Source of the DNA: Betaproteobacteria bacterium
Lineage (GTDB): Bacteria > Pseudomonadota > Gammaproteobacteria > Burkholderiales > SG8-41
Length of the DNA: 64,000 bases
Reading direction: 5' to 3'
Assembly (NCBI GenBank): GCA_028292435.1
Contig: JAQGMI010000149.1
Span: 1 to 64,000, forward strand
Shown here: in pieces, positions 1 through 9,494 of the stretch
Layout: the number at the start of each line of letters is the position of its first letter
How positions within the stretch are numbered: the first letter of the stretch is position 1
Notes under the pieces: model-generated
What the model was told of the DNA's origin: nothing
Databases searched by the model: none
The model's input: the letters and a program-made list of their open reading frames with translations, nothing else
Translations under genes and position numbers: made by a program

Positions 1-2422
1 CAGCAACGCACGCGACGCCATATCGACCGGCAAGCTTACGTTCAAGGCGGACGCGCTCAATACGTTCGGCTGGACCGGCAACGTGCAACTCGAGCCGCTG
101 CGCGTTGACGGGAAGCTCGAGCTGTCGGACTTGCGGCTCAGTGCGCTGCGCCCGTATTACGAGAGCTCGCTCGAACTCGATATCCGGCAGGGCACGCTCG
201 ACCTCGGCACTTCATTCAGCGCGAGCCTGAATGGCGATAAATTCCAGGTGCAGCTGTCCGATTTCGGCGCGGTGCTGAAGTCGCTGCAAGCCAACCTGCC
301 GGGGGAGAAAGATGCGATCGCCAGGATTCCGTTGCTCGAGATCAACGGCGCGTCGGCGGATCTCGCCAAGCGCACCCTCACGATAGGCGAAATCAAAGGC
401 CGCGATGCAGGCGCGCGCATCGTCCGCACTGCGGACGGGCGCATCAATCTGGCGCGCATCGTGAGGCCGGCCGCCAAGCCGACTGATACCGGCACACAAT
501 CCGACGCCGCGCCTTGGGACATAAGCGTAAAGCGCGTGGCATTAGACCGGTTCGCGCTTGACTACGATGATCTGACGCAAAAGACGCCCATCAGATCGCG
601 CGTGTCGGCGCTTGCGCTCACCGCTGAGAACCTGTCGAATGCAAAAGCAGCCAAGGGCACGCTCAACATTCGCGCACTAGTCAATAACGCCGGCAAGCTC
701 GCGCTCGGTGGACAGGTCGGCATCAACCCGGTTTCACTCAGGATGCGTGTCGACGCGACAGCGGTTGATATCCTGCCGATCCAGCCGCTGGTTGAAGACA
801 TGCTCAACATTGCGATCACGAGCGGCGGACTATCTGCCAGGGGCGCGCTCGCGCTTGACGCGCCGCCGGGCGTGCCGATGAAAGCGACCTTTAAGGGCGA
901 TGCAGGCATTACCGAATTTGCATCGATCGATAAACTCACGCTCGAAGACCTGCTGAAATGGAAGTCGCTCTACGTGACTGGCATCGACGCGGCGCTCGAA
1001 CCGCTGCAGGCAACGGTCGGGGGTGTTGCGCTCACGGATTTTTATTCGCGCCTGATCGTCAATCCCGACGGCACATTCAACTTGCAGCATCTTGTGAAAA
1101 AAACCGGTGAGCCGGAAGCTCAGGGCATGTCGCCGCCGGATCAAACTCTCAAATCGGCCGGGCCGAGTCGTGCAGTCGCAGCGAACAGTGTTCCCCCGGC
1201 GGCACCTGCGCAGCCAGGCGCGGGCGGGCTGCCGCCCAATTTCTCGATTGGAAAAATCACGCTGCAAAACGGCACGGTCAATTTCGCCGATCACTTCATC
1301 AAGCCGAACTATTCGGCCGACTTGAGCGAGCTGAGCGGCAGCATCGGCCGGATGACGCAGGACACGGCAGGCGATGTCGAGATCAAGGGGATGGTCCAGA
1401 AAACGGCGCCGCTGGAAATCATCGGCCGCTTGAACCCGCTCGCCAAAGACCTGCTGCTCGATATCAAGGCCAGCGCGAAAGACGTTGAGCTATCGCCGCT
1501 GACGCCGTATGCGATCAAGTATGCGGGCTATGGCATCGAAAAAGGCAAGCTCTCGATGCAGGTCAAATACCATGTCGAAAACCGCAAGCTCGTGGCCGAG
1601 AACCACATCAACCTCAATCAACTCACGTTCGGCGCCAAGGTCGACAGCCCGACGGCGACCAAGCTGCCGGTGCTGCTCGGCGTCGCGCTGCTCAAGGACC
1701 GCAACGGCGTCATCGATATGGATTTGCCGATCAGCGGCTCGCTGGATGACCCGCAGTTCAGCCTGGGCGGCATCATTTTGCGCGTGATCGGCAATTTATT
1801 CATTAAAGCAGTCACTTCGCCATTTGCGTTGATTGGTTCGCTGTTCGGCGGCGGCGGCGAAGAACTGTCGTTCGTCGACTTTCCGCCCGGCCGCGCGACG
1901 ATCACGGCCGACGCATTAAAAAAACTGGGTACCGTCGCCAAAGCATTGAACGAACGCCCGGCGCTGCACATGGACCTTGTCGGGCGCGTAGATCCCGACA
2001 GCGACAAGGACGGGCTGCGGCAGGCCTCGCTCGAGCGCAAGGTGAAAGCGCAAAAAATGAAAACCTTATTGAAAAGCGATGCAGCAGTCTCGCTCGACGA
2101 GATAAAACTCGAGCCGGCGGAATATGAAAAATATCTGACCGAGGCATATAAGGAAGAAAAGTTTCCGAAGCCGCGTAATCTGGTCGGCCTGGCGAAAAGC
2201 CTGCCGGCGCCAGAGATGGAACAACTGATGCTCACCAACGTGCAGATCACCGACGATGATCTGCGCGAACTCGCAAATCGACGCGCTCAGGCCGTCAAAG
2301 ACTGGCTGGCAAAAACCGGCAATGTTCCAGTGGACAGGATATTTCTGGTGAATTCGAAACTATCGGCCGAAGGCATCAAAGACAAGGGCAAGGCGAATCG
2401 CGTAGATCTGGTGCTGAAGTAG
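1..2422 (+). CDS. DUF748 / AsmA-like envelope protein (5'-truncated by window edge)
   Basis: The reading frame is open from base 2, so the gene begins before the window; a GTG at 83 is only an internal codon. About 806 residues are visible. The protein has long AsmA-like beta-rich stretches (for example FSIGKITLQNGTVNFADHF and a LKDRNGVIDMDLPISGSL segment near 1690-1750), the signature of the DUF748 family. The last 190 residues include VDFPPGRATI and a VGRVDPDSDKDGLR segment, which resembles an OmpA-like tail. Family members are large envelope proteins, anchored at the inner membrane, thought to help lipid or outer-membrane homeostasis; the exact role is unknown. No partner gene lies downstream on the same strand. 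Confidence 0.85.
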   Translation, partial: SNARDAISTGKLTFKADALNTFGWTGNVQLEPLRVDGKLELSDLRLSALRPYYESSLELDIRQGTLDLGTSFSASLNGDKFQVQLSDFGAVLKSLQANLPGEKDAIARIPLLEINGASADLAKRTLTIGEIKGRDAGARIVRTADGRINLARIVRPAAKPTDTGTQSDAAPWDISVKRVALDRFALDYDDLTQKTPIRSRVSALALTAENLSNAKAAKGTLNIRALVNNAGKLALGGQVGINPVSLRMRVDATAVDILPIQPLVEDMLNIAITSGGLSARGALALDAPPGVPMKATFKGDAGITEFASIDKLTLEDLLKWKSLYVTGIDAALEPLQATVGGVALTDFYSRLIVNPDGTFNLQHLVKKTGEPEAQGMSPPDQTLKSAGPSRAVAANSVPPAAPAQPGAGGLPPNFSIGKITLQNGTVNFADHFIKPNYSADLSELSGSIGRMTQDTAGDVEIKGMVQKTAPLEIIGRLNPLAKDLLLDIKASAKDVELSPLTPYAIKYAGYGIEKGKLSMQVKYHVENRKLVAENHINLNQLTFGAKVDSPTATKLPVLLGVALLKDRNGVIDMDLPISGSLDDPQFSLGGIILRVIGNLFIKAVTSPFALIGSLFGGGGEELSFVDFPPGRATITADALKKLGTVAKALNERPALHMDLVGRVDPDSDKDGLRQASLERKVKAQKMKTLLKSDAAVSLDEIKLEPAEYEKYLTEAYKEEKFPKPRNLVGLAKSLPAPEMEQLMLTNVQITDDDLRELANRRAQAVKDWLAKTGNVPVDRIFLVNSKLSAEGIKDKGKANRVDLVLK

Positions 2423-2512
2423 TCCCTGCTCGACATAGCAGGCGCAAGACGGCGCCAAAGTGTGCGCGCAACATGATAAGAACCACCGCCGGCGAGTTCG
2501 TACAGAGCGCTC

Positions 2513-2990
2513 CTATTCGATTACCTTGTCGGCACGCACCAATATTGAATTAGGCACCTTGATGTTCAGAGCCCTGGCCGTTTTCATATTGACGATCAGC
2601 TCGAATTTTGTCGGTTGTTCGATCGGAAGGTCGCCAGGCTTCGCGCCCTTGAGAATTTTGTCGACGTAGGCGGCTGAACGGCTGAAGAGATTCCGGAAAT
2701 TCACCGAATACGAAATGAGTCCGCCTTCGTCCACGAACTCATGTGAGTAATACACCGAAGGCAGCTTTTGCCTCGTCGCAAAAGCGGCCAAATCCGCTTT
2801 GAGGCTGACCAGACTCGGATCGAGCAATGCCACGATCGCCTCACAGCGCTTGCGGGCGCATGTGCTTTGAAACTGACGAATTTTTCGCCCGAATCGACGA
2901 CCGCTTCAATCAGCGCCATACCGTAAGTTTTGGCGGCGGCACGGGAGGCGCTGCGCGTTTCCGCCTCGACCGAGCCGCGAGGAGTGAATG
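2513..2990 (-). pseudogene. Remnant of ABC transporter substrate-binding protein (ABC_sub_bind family)
   Basis: The C-terminal part reads clearly as the ABC_sub_bind (PF04392-type) family: EFVDEGGLISYSVNF, then AAYVDKILKGAKPGDLPIEQ, PTKFELIVNMKTARALNI and a final RADKVIE. The preceding segment (AAAKTYGMALIEAVVDSGEKF) lies in another frame, so there is a frameshift at roughly 2860-2885. The N-terminal half, including any signal peptide, is absent. Only about 160 residues of a roughly 320-residue family remain, and no permease or ATPase gene is adjacent. It is read as a decaying relic rather than a functional gene. Confidence 0.75.
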
Positions 2991-3138
2991 CGTTGCTCAT
3001 TTATTGTTATGCCTCGACGGTGCCGCGAGCGCCCTGTGCATTCGCAACGAACGGCCGGTGCTCGAATGAACGCCGAGCATGCGATTGTACCGATTATGAC
3101 CGCAGCAAGACAGTAAACGAGCAATGCCTGGAACCAAG

Positions 3139-3163
3139 AAAAAGCCCCGTCGACGCGGGGCTT
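3139..3163 (-). terminator. Rho-independent terminator after the PEP-CTERM gene
   Basis: A perfect 8-bp stem, AAGCCCCG (3142-3149) with CGGGGCTT (3156-3163), has a 6-base loop. On the minus strand it is followed by a T-rich run. It lies about 20 bases past the stop of the PEP-CTERM gene. Confidence 0.8.
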
Positions 3164-3182
3164 CGTGCGGAACTGAACTTGT

Positions 3183-4031
3183 TCAGCGAACGTATTTTCT
3201 GCGGCGTGTGACCCACCCCACCATCCCAAGTCCGGCCAGCAGCATCGCGTAACTCTCCGGCTCCGGCACTGCCGCGATAGCCAACGGCTCGCCATAAAGA
3301 AAGTCATCCATGACGACGACGTCGGACGTCGGGTCTCCCAGAACGCCATTAGAGACGATGGTGTTGGCACCGGAAGTGATCCTGACCCGTCCTATCGTCT
3401 CGCCGCTGTTTGCAACGGCGCCGAGAAAGCTCAGACCCTGATTGCCGGCAACCAGTGCGGTTCTCGAGAACAGCAGGTTATTGCTCACATCAAAGAAGTC
3501 CAGGCGCGTGGAGTTCGCCACTTCGACATCGACAAAAATCAGCCCGAAAGCGTCGGTCGTGGCCGCTGTCGAAGTTCCCGGCAGAAAGAACCGCACGTCC
3601 GTGATGTTGCTGTTAACCGCCGTAAAAACCTTCTGCGGACTGAACGCTTGAAAATCATTCGGAAATCCAAACAGCGTGGGGACACTTCCGCCTGCATTCG
3701 CGCTCACCAAAAATCCGGTGCCCGGCGTCGCAAGGACGACGCCGCGGGGCGAGTTAACGTTGAAGAAGTCGGCTGGCAGGCCATTGGGGTCCGAGAACGT
3801 TACTGGAACGCCATCCCAATTGATCTCACGCCGCTCGGTGCCGAACAAACCGTTCGCGCCGGCTACGGTGCCGCCACCCACCGCCGTTCGAAACGCGTCG
3901 CGCGTGGGCGTGATCGCGGCGGGGTCTGCGCCGGCCGCTTCGAAAACCGTGAATGCTGCCGACGCGGGAAAGTTTAGAAACAAACCAAGTACAGTGCCGA
4001 CGCCAACGGATAACAGCTTCTTGTGCATCAT
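3183..4031 (-). CDS. PEP-CTERM sorting domain protein
   Basis: This is a secreted protein of 282 residues. It has an N-terminal signal peptide (MHKKLLSVGVGTVLGLFLN, cleavage near ASA-AF) and a C-terminal PEP-CTERM tripartite signal: VPEPESYAMLL, a hydrophobic segment, then WVTRRRK. Such proteins are exported and cleaved or anchored by an exosortase (EpsH/XrtA type), usually in exopolysaccharide-producing Gram-negatives. The central region has no recognised fold. Two ATGs lie in tandem (4031 and 4028); the GGAGG at 4034-4038 fits the second better. It is monocistronic, with a strong terminator. The exosortase-associated acyltransferase at 16035-16787 belongs to the same export system. Confidence 0.88.
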   Translation of the reverse strand: MMHKKLLSVGVGTVLGLFLNFPASAAFTVFEAAGADPAAITPTRDAFRTAVGGGTVAGANGLFGTERREINWDGVPVTFSDPNGLPADFFNVNSPRGVVLATPGTGFLVSANAGGSVPTLFGFPNDFQAFSPQKVFTAVNSNITDVRFFLPGTSTAATTDAFGLIFVDVEVANSTRLDFFDVSNNLLFSRTALVAGNQGLSFLGAVANSGETIGRVRITSGANTIVSNGVLGDPTSDVVVMDDFLYGEPLAIAAVPEPESYAMLLAGLGMVGWVTRRRKYVR

Positions 4032-4237
4032 GACCTCCGGAAAAATTGATTGGAATTTTCCTCCCTGAGGGCTTGGTGCGAACCACTGGTGCCGTGCGCC
4101 AATAGTAAAAATTTAACACTCGAACCCGAGGTCGACAAGCGTTATGCAAGATGAATTGCAGGCGGAGCGAAATGTAAAAGTTACTCAACCGCGTTCAAGC
4201 TCACGCATCCATCAATGCCCACGCCGTAACGCGGCGA

Positions 4238-5638
4238 TCAGAGCGTCATTAATCCGGCAAGGCGTTTAACATCGCGCGACGTCTCGAGCGCTTCAATTTC
4301 CGCGATGACTTCGGCGACGCGCGATTCGGACAGCACGGCGCCCGCAAGCCGCCGGAACTTGGTGTGGCGTTCTTCGCGGGTCATCGGATTCGACGGACTT
4401 CCCTTGCGATACTGGTCGTGGCGCTCGAATCGACGACCGTCGCGGGTCGTGACCGCCATGCGCGACTCGTGGCGCGTCGCATCCCCGCCGGCGTCATAGG
4501 CGGGATCGACTTCGATGCGGATGCGCTTGATGAAATCGAGCAGCACCGGCTCTTCGAGGCGCGCGAGTTCGAATTGATCCGTCAGCACTTCGCCGTCGTA
4601 AGCCATGACCGCGAGCGTATAGAAAAGGCTCATCTGCGCCGACGTGATGCCCTGCGGCTCGTACGGCCACGCGCAATGGCGGTGCGCCATCGTACTGCAA
4701 TAAAGATGAACCGCCTGAATGTCGTCGGGCTTGAGCACATGCTCTTTCATGATCGTGCCGAGTGCGTAGAGCGCCGTATGCGTGCTGGCCGCGGACGCAT
4801 AGGGCTTGTAGCCCATCTCGAGAATTCGCCATTCGGTATTGAGCCCGCGGGTAAGATTCGCGGGCTGCGCGCTGTCTGTGTACGAACTCAGGAAGCCGCC
4901 GTACGGCGCTTCGAGCACGTTCGGAATTCCCGTGAAACCGCGCGCGGCCAGCAGCGCCGAATACACGCCGCTCTGCGCCGCCCGTCCGCCGTGCATGCGC
5001 TTCGCCATCGCGCCTTCCTGTGCAGCCATGAGTCCCGCCGCCTGCGACCCGGCGATGCCCAGTGCGTGCCGCGTCTTGTTCGCGTCGAGGCTGAGCATGC
5101 GCGCAGCCGTTGCCGCCGCCGCGAAACCGCCGCACGTGCCCTGGAAGTGATAGCCGCGCATGAAGTGACTGCCTGTCGCCGCGAGGCCGATGCGCAATCC
5201 GGCTTCGTAACCGGCGACGACACCCGTGAGAAACGCGCGTCCATCGACGCCGTCGAGCGATTCGGCGAACGCGAGCGCCACGGGAACCGTCAGCGAACCG
5301 GGATGCAGATGCGCGCCGACGTGAATGTCGTCGAGCTCGAAACCGTGGCCCGCAGTACTCGTCACGAGCACCGCCTGTGAAACGGACGTGCGGAAATTGG
5401 TGCCAGGCACCGAAGCCTGCAGCGCGCCGCCCTGCTCCCGCACCATCTCCAGAATCATTTGGGTCCACGGCTGCGTCACACCGAACAGGCAGCAGCCGAG
5501 GCCGTCCAATACGCATTCTTTCGCTTTGGCGACGACACTCGCCGGCAGATCGTCGTACTTGAGTTCCGCAACGAAAGTGCCCAGGGCGAGCGTGGCTTCG
5601 CCCACGCCGTCGAGATCGTGCCTTTCGATTGTTTTCAT
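4238..5638 (-). CDS. MmgE/PrpD family protein
   Basis: The product is 466 residues, the usual length for the MmgE/PrpD family, which includes 2-methylcitrate dehydratase, immune-responsive protein 1 (cis-aconitate decarboxylase) and iminodisuccinate epimerase. Family blocks seen include VLDGLGCCLFG, the TSTAGHGFELDD block, HLHPGS and the MAAQEGAMAKRMHGGRAAQSG block. The ATG at 5638 shares its A with the TGA stop of the upstream Bug receptor gene, so translation is coupled. A TTG one codon upstream is less likely as the start. The pairing suggests the receptor binds the organic acid, or a precursor of it, that this enzyme acts on. The substrate cannot be fixed from sequence. Confidence 0.88.
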   Translation of the reverse strand: MKTIERHDLDGVGEATLALGTFVAELKYDDLPASVVAKAKECVLDGLGCCLFGVTQPWTQMILEMVREQGGALQASVPGTNFRTSVSQAVLVTSTAGHGFELDDIHVGAHLHPGSLTVPVALAFAESLDGVDGRAFLTGVVAGYEAGLRIGLAATGSHFMRGYHFQGTCGGFAAAATAARMLSLDANKTRHALGIAGSQAAGLMAAQEGAMAKRMHGGRAAQSGVYSALLAARGFTGIPNVLEAPYGGFLSSYTDSAQPANLTRGLNTEWRILEMGYKPYASAASTHTALYALGTIMKEHVLKPDDIQAVHLYCSTMAHRHCAWPYEPQGITSAQMSLFYTLAVMAYDGEVLTDQFELARLEEPVLLDFIKRIRIEVDPAYDAGGDATRHESRMAVTTRDGRRFERHDQYRKGSPSNPMTREERHTKFRRLAGAVLSESRVAEVIAEIEALETSRDVKRLAGLMTL

Positions 5639-6609
5639 CAACGCGCTTTCGACTTGTTTTTGCCCAACAGTTTCTGCAATTGGCCGACTTCTTTTTTGAT
5701 GCGATCGCCCATGACGTCCGGCGCACCGCCGGCGGGGTCGTTGCCGTGCGCCGCGATCCGATCCTTCACTTCAGGCAGCGCGAGGATCGCATTCATTTCG
5801 CTATTGAGGCGCGCGACGATCTCCGGCGGAGTCTGCGCGGGCGCGACCATGCCGAGCCAATTGTTCACTTCAAATCCCGGATAACCGCTTTCGCCGATCG
5901 TCGGCACGTTCGGCAGCACGGCAAGCCGCTTTACGCTGCTCACGCCAAGTGCGCGCACCCTGCCGGCAAGTAACGGCTCGAGCGCGGCGGGCGCGCTTGT
6001 AAACATGATCGTGATCTGCCCGCCGATCACGTCGATGAGCGCGGGCGCAGCACCTTTGTACGGAATATGCACGAGCTCGATGCCCGCCGCGCTTTCAAAC
6101 ATGACCATTGCCAGATGGATCGCGCTGCCGTTGCCGGCGGACGCATAGTTAAGCTGGGCCGGCTTCGCTCGCGCCAGCGCGACGAGTTCCTTCACGCTTT
6201 TTACCGGCAGCGACGGATGCACGGCGAGCACGTTGTACGACGACGCAAAATGTCCGACCGGTGCGAAGCTCTGCACCGGATCGAACGGAAGCTTGTCGTT
6301 CAATGCGGGCGTCGCCGACAGTGCATTGTTCGTGAAGAGCAGCGTGTAGCCGTCCGGCGCCGCGCGCGCCACCGCTTCCGTACCGATGACTGTGCCGCCG
6401 CCCGCGCGATTTTCGACGAGGAATTGAACGCCGAAGCGCTCGCCGTATTTCAGCGCTGCAAGACGCCCCATGATGTCGACGCCGCCGCCGGGCGTGTAGG
6501 GCACGATGATGCGCACCGGCTTCGACGCGTACTGCTGGGCTTGCGCATGAGCGGAGCCAAGCGCAATCGTGAGCGCGATGGGTATAGCCGCATTGAGCGA
6601 ATTCGACAT
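5638..6609 (-). CDS. Bug/TctC-family periplasmic solute-binding receptor
   Basis: This is a 323-residue receptor of the tripartite tricarboxylate transporter type. It has a signal peptide ending AHAQAQ, then SKPVRIIVPYTPGGG, NRAGGGTVIGTEAVA, PDGYTLLFTN and HIPYKGAAPALIDVIGGQ. The start is the ATG at 6609, directly before the signal peptide; a longer frame to 6690 adds a charged stretch that does not suit an exported protein. It is the first gene of a two-gene operon with the PrpD-family enzyme. No TctA/TctB membrane genes are nearby. Confidence 0.92.
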   Translation of the reverse strand: MSNSLNAAIPIALTIALGSAHAQAQQYASKPVRIIVPYTPGGGVDIMGRLAALKYGERFGVQFLVENRAGGGTVIGTEAVARAAPDGYTLLFTNNALSATPALNDKLPFDPVQSFAPVGHFASSYNVLAVHPSLPVKSVKELVALARAKPAQLNYASAGNGSAIHLAMVMFESAAGIELVHIPYKGAAPALIDVIGGQITIMFTSAPAALEPLLAGRVRALGVSSVKRLAVLPNVPTIGESGYPGFEVNNWLGMVAPAQTPPEIVARLNSEMNAILALPEVKDRIAAHGNDPAGGAPDVMGDRIKKEVGQLQKLLGKNKSKAR

Positions 6610-6765
6610 GTTGTTGCCCGGACGTTTCGGGTGAGAGCGATTGAGCGCGCATCTTATCACCGGGGCAATGCGGCACTCGAGACCTGCCACCGTTCAGCAC
6701 GAGCGATTCGGCTCGTCCAGCGCCGCTGACTAAAGCAGATCGCTGCGACCAGTCACGCGCGGCAA

Positions 6766-7392
6766 TTAATCTCGCGCTTTAACCCGCTCGCCCGCAAATC
6801 TGAGCGCGTCATTGAGTCGATCGTTACCCCAGAACATCTCGCCATTGACGAAAAACGTTGGCGCGCCAAATATGCGTTTCGCTTTTGCGGTCTCGGTCTG
6901 CTGGCGCAATCTCGGTTTATTCGTTTCGGATTGCGCTTCGTCCAAAATTTGAAGCGCGGGCAAACCCAGATTTGAGAGTACTTCGGCAACCGCTTCTTGC
7001 GAGTTGATATCGCGGTCGCTCGCGAAGTTGAGCAGCATGATTCGCCGGCAAAACTCGCCAATCCATGGCGTTTCGGCAGCGACGATGGCGACGCGCGCAG
7101 GCAGCGTGGAAACTCGCGGGAAAGTGGACGGCCGATTCCAGGGCAAGCCGTACTTCCGGCACTCACGAGCCATGTCTTTCCACATGTAGTCGCCTTTTTC
7201 GTGCTGCAGAACAAACGGGGAATTGTCCCAGCCGAAGGACTTGAAGATGGGGCCAAGCAGGAACGGCCGCCAGACGACCGTAGCGCCGGTCGCGGCGGCG
7301 GCGTCCTCGATCCGCATGACGCTGAGATAGCTGTAGTTGCTCGCGAAGTCGAACCAAAACTCGATTTCACGACGCTCGTCAGTGAGTGGCAT
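6766..7392 (-). CDS. DsbA-fold isomerase, 2-hydroxychromene-2-carboxylate isomerase family
   Basis: The protein is 208 residues, thioredoxin/DsbA fold, kappa-class GST-like. EFWFDFASNYSYLS at the N-terminus carries Ser in place of the CxxC, as in HCCA isomerases that use glutathione. GAPTFFVNGEMFWGNDRL near the C-terminus is the cis-Pro and tail block. The ATG at 7392 is preceded by AAGGGA; an upstream frame to 7452 is possible but has no signal. Family members isomerise 2-hydroxychromene-2-carboxylate in naphthalene breakdown, but many paralogues have unknown substrates. It follows the CmcJ-like gene by 38 bases, so the two are probably co-transcribed. Confidence 0.85.
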   Translation of the reverse strand: MPLTDERREIEFWFDFASNYSYLSVMRIEDAAAATGATVVWRPFLLGPIFKSFGWDNSPFVLQHEKGDYMWKDMARECRKYGLPWNRPSTFPRVSTLPARVAIVAAETPWIGEFCRRIMLLNFASDRDINSQEAVAEVLSNLGLPALQILDEAQSETNKPRLRQQTETAKAKRIFGAPTFFVNGEMFWGNDRLNDALRFAGERVKARD

Positions 7393-7430
7393 CGACTGCT
7401 TTCCCTTAGCGCTTTGTGCAGGCCTTGTTG

Positions 7431-8327
7431 CTACGCGTAAACGACGAGACAACGAATTTCGATGCTTTCACGCAAGCGCGCATCCGGCGGGGTATGCGGA
7501 TGATCGAAGGCCGCGTGGGGCACGAAGCGGGCGACCCCATCCACCTGCGAGTCGTATTGCTTGAAGATCAAGGCTTCGTGGCAATCCATGGCCGAGTAGT
7601 AAAACCACTGATGCTGCGGAGAATGCGCGAGAAGGTAGATCTCTCCCGTGCGCGTCGAATACCGTACTTCGCCGGGCACCAGATCGATGTCACGTACCGT
7701 GCGCGCATCGCAGACAGCGAGCGGCGTATCGAGGATCGGTCCGTTAATCGAACGCCAGATATTGACGATGCCGTAGCGGCCAACTTCGGCAGCGGCGCCC
7801 GGATCCTTAAGCACCTGGGCCATTCGTGTGCGGCCGGACTCTTCCGAATAATCGTTGTGGATTCGACCGGCGGCCGCCGGCTTCGTGCCGTCGCCGTGAC
7901 GACCGAATGTGAGCGCCGGCCGTCCGGATTCGCGTTTGCGCACCAGATGATCGAACACATACCCACGCTTCGCCCCAGTGGCCGCACAAGCGAGTTCAGC
8001 CACCTCTTTGTAATACACGTTCTGTATTTCGTCTGCGTTCTGAAAATCGGTGACCGCAGACGGTGCGTCCCACAGCTCAAAGCCTTCCCGGTGCAGTGAA
8101 GGCGGCTGCGATAACAACCGTGCCTCAGTAATGCGCATGCGATGCATTTCATACTCGCAGTTTTGTTGCGCGGTTCCAGCCGACGGCTCGTACATGTAGT
8201 TGTACGGGCGCTCGTTCATTGGCTTGAGGTAACTGAGCGCGGCTTCAACGGAGGGTAAATGTGCGATTGAAGGAGCGAATCGCCGTGACGTCGCGTTTGC
8301 CGGCAAAAGAGAAATTTGTGAATGCAT
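7431..8327 (-). CDS. CmcJ/NvfI-like non-haem iron oxygenase
   Basis: The product has 298 residues and the family blocks of CmcJ/NvfI/AsaB-like proteins: RIHNDYSEESG (the HxD iron ligands), NIWRSINGPILDTPLAVCDA, the QHQWFYYSAMDCHEALIFKQ block, and HAAFDHPHTPPDARLRESIE with a closing RCLVVY. The group includes Fe(II)/2-oxoglutarate-dependent enzymes of fungal and bacterial natural-product pathways, and CmcJ of cephamycin methoxylation. The substrate here is unknown. It is the first gene of a pair with the HCCA-isomerase-like gene. Confidence 0.82.
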   Translation of the reverse strand: MHSQISLLPANATSRRFAPSIAHLPSVEAALSYLKPMNERPYNYMYEPSAGTAQQNCEYEMHRMRITEARLLSQPPSLHREGFELWDAPSAVTDFQNADEIQNVYYKEVAELACAATGAKRGYVFDHLVRKRESGRPALTFGRHGDGTKPAAAGRIHNDYSEESGRTRMAQVLKDPGAAAEVGRYGIVNIWRSINGPILDTPLAVCDARTVRDIDLVPGEVRYSTRTGEIYLLAHSPQHQWFYYSAMDCHEALIFKQYDSQVDGVARFVPHAAFDHPHTPPDARLRESIEIRCLVVYA

Positions 8328-8544
8328 GAGTCACCCGCCATTGGAGTAGTTATCGCCTGTGCAGGCGAGAACTGAGATTTAACGGCGATGCGCCCGCCTT
8401 TACAAACGACATCTGCGCATAGACTGGATGCGCGCCGTGCATGCGAATCGAGTCGCTGAAAGCGACTGATTTTTCACCGCCGTTTATCCGCGTTTATCTG
8501 CGGCTACAATTCGGGTTCAAAGATTTAACCAATCAGGAGGACGC

Positions 8545-9450
8545 ATGAAGCAGTGGAAATTCGAATTACTGATGAAGCCGCCCGCAAAACCGCTGACCGA
8601 AGGCCCGGTGTGGGACGGCGAGCATCTTTACTTCACGCATATTCAGGCGAGCCGCATCATGCGCTACGACCTTAAGAGCGGAGACATCACGCTCGCGCGC
8701 GAAGGCACCAACCGCACCAACGGTCTTTGCTACGACGCGAAAGGCAATCTCTTCGGCTGCTGTTCGGGCGGACGCTCGATCGTGCGCTTCGACGCCGACG
8801 GCAAGAACACGGTGATCACCGATAAGCTGGACGGCAAACGGCTCAACACGCCGAACGATCTCGCCGTCGATCGTAAAGGCCGCATCTGGTTCACGAATCC
8901 CGTCAACAGCGGCAACTGGGATAAAGATTCGAAGATGGAAGTCGAAGACATGTCCGTCCTGCGCTGCGACCCGCAGCCCGACGGCACTTACACGACCACG
9001 CGCGTGACGTTCGACACCACGCAGCCCAACGGGATCCTCGTCTCGCAGGACCAGAAAACGCTTTACGTCGCCGAGAGCGGCTACAAGAAAGGCATCGCGC
9101 GTGAGCTGCGTGCCTACCCGATCAAGGATGACGGCAGCCTCGATAAATACACGACGCTTTTTACCTGGGGCGAAGACTACCGCGAAGTCCATCGCGGCAT
9201 CGACGGCATGTGCCTCGACATCGACGGCAATATCGTTGCGACCAATGGCTGGGAACTGGCCGGCCCGGGCCCTATGATCACCGTGTTCTCCCCGAGTGGC
9301 CGCGTACTCGAAACGCATCCCGTGCCAGCGATTCGCCCGACCAATTGCTGCTTCGGCGGGCCCGACATGACGACGCTGTTCGTCACGACGACGCAGGGGC
9401 ATTTCTTTAAAGCACAAACGGATCGCGTCGGCTGGGCGATGTATCCGTAG
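8545..9450 (+). CDS. SMP-30/gluconolactonase family protein
   Basis: This is a 301-residue six-bladed beta-propeller. Key blocks are LTEGPVWDGEHLYF (the metal-binding Glu), RTNGLCYDAKGNL, LNTPNDLAVDRKGRIWFTNP (metal-binding Asn and catalytic region), QPNGILVSQDQKTLYVAES and GIDGMCLDIDGNI. Family members hydrolyse sugar or aromatic lactones with a bound divalent metal. An AGGAGG sits 6-11 bases before the ATG. No signal peptide is seen, so the enzyme is cytoplasmic. It may be co-transcribed with the M20 peptidase gene 44 bases downstream. Confidence 0.88.
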   Translation: MKQWKFELLMKPPAKPLTEGPVWDGEHLYFTHIQASRIMRYDLKSGDITLAREGTNRTNGLCYDAKGNLFGCCSGGRSIVRFDADGKNTVITDKLDGKRLNTPNDLAVDRKGRIWFTNPVNSGNWDKDSKMEVEDMSVLRCDPQPDGTYTTTRVTFDTTQPNGILVSQDQKTLYVAESGYKKGIARELRAYPIKDDGSLDKYTTLFTWGEDYREVHRGIDGMCLDIDGNIVATNGWELAGPGPMITVFSPSGRVLETHPVPAIRPTNCCFGGPDMTTLFVTTTQGHFFKAQTDRVGWAMYP

Positions 9451-9494
9451 CTTGCAGGTTTCCGCTTGACTCGCTTCACATGAAAGGTAAATTT

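Noticed and set aside
4364..5380. 338-codon frame on the plus strand opposite the first PrpD gene.
   Set aside because: Antisense shadow with Arg-rich, non-conserved sequence.
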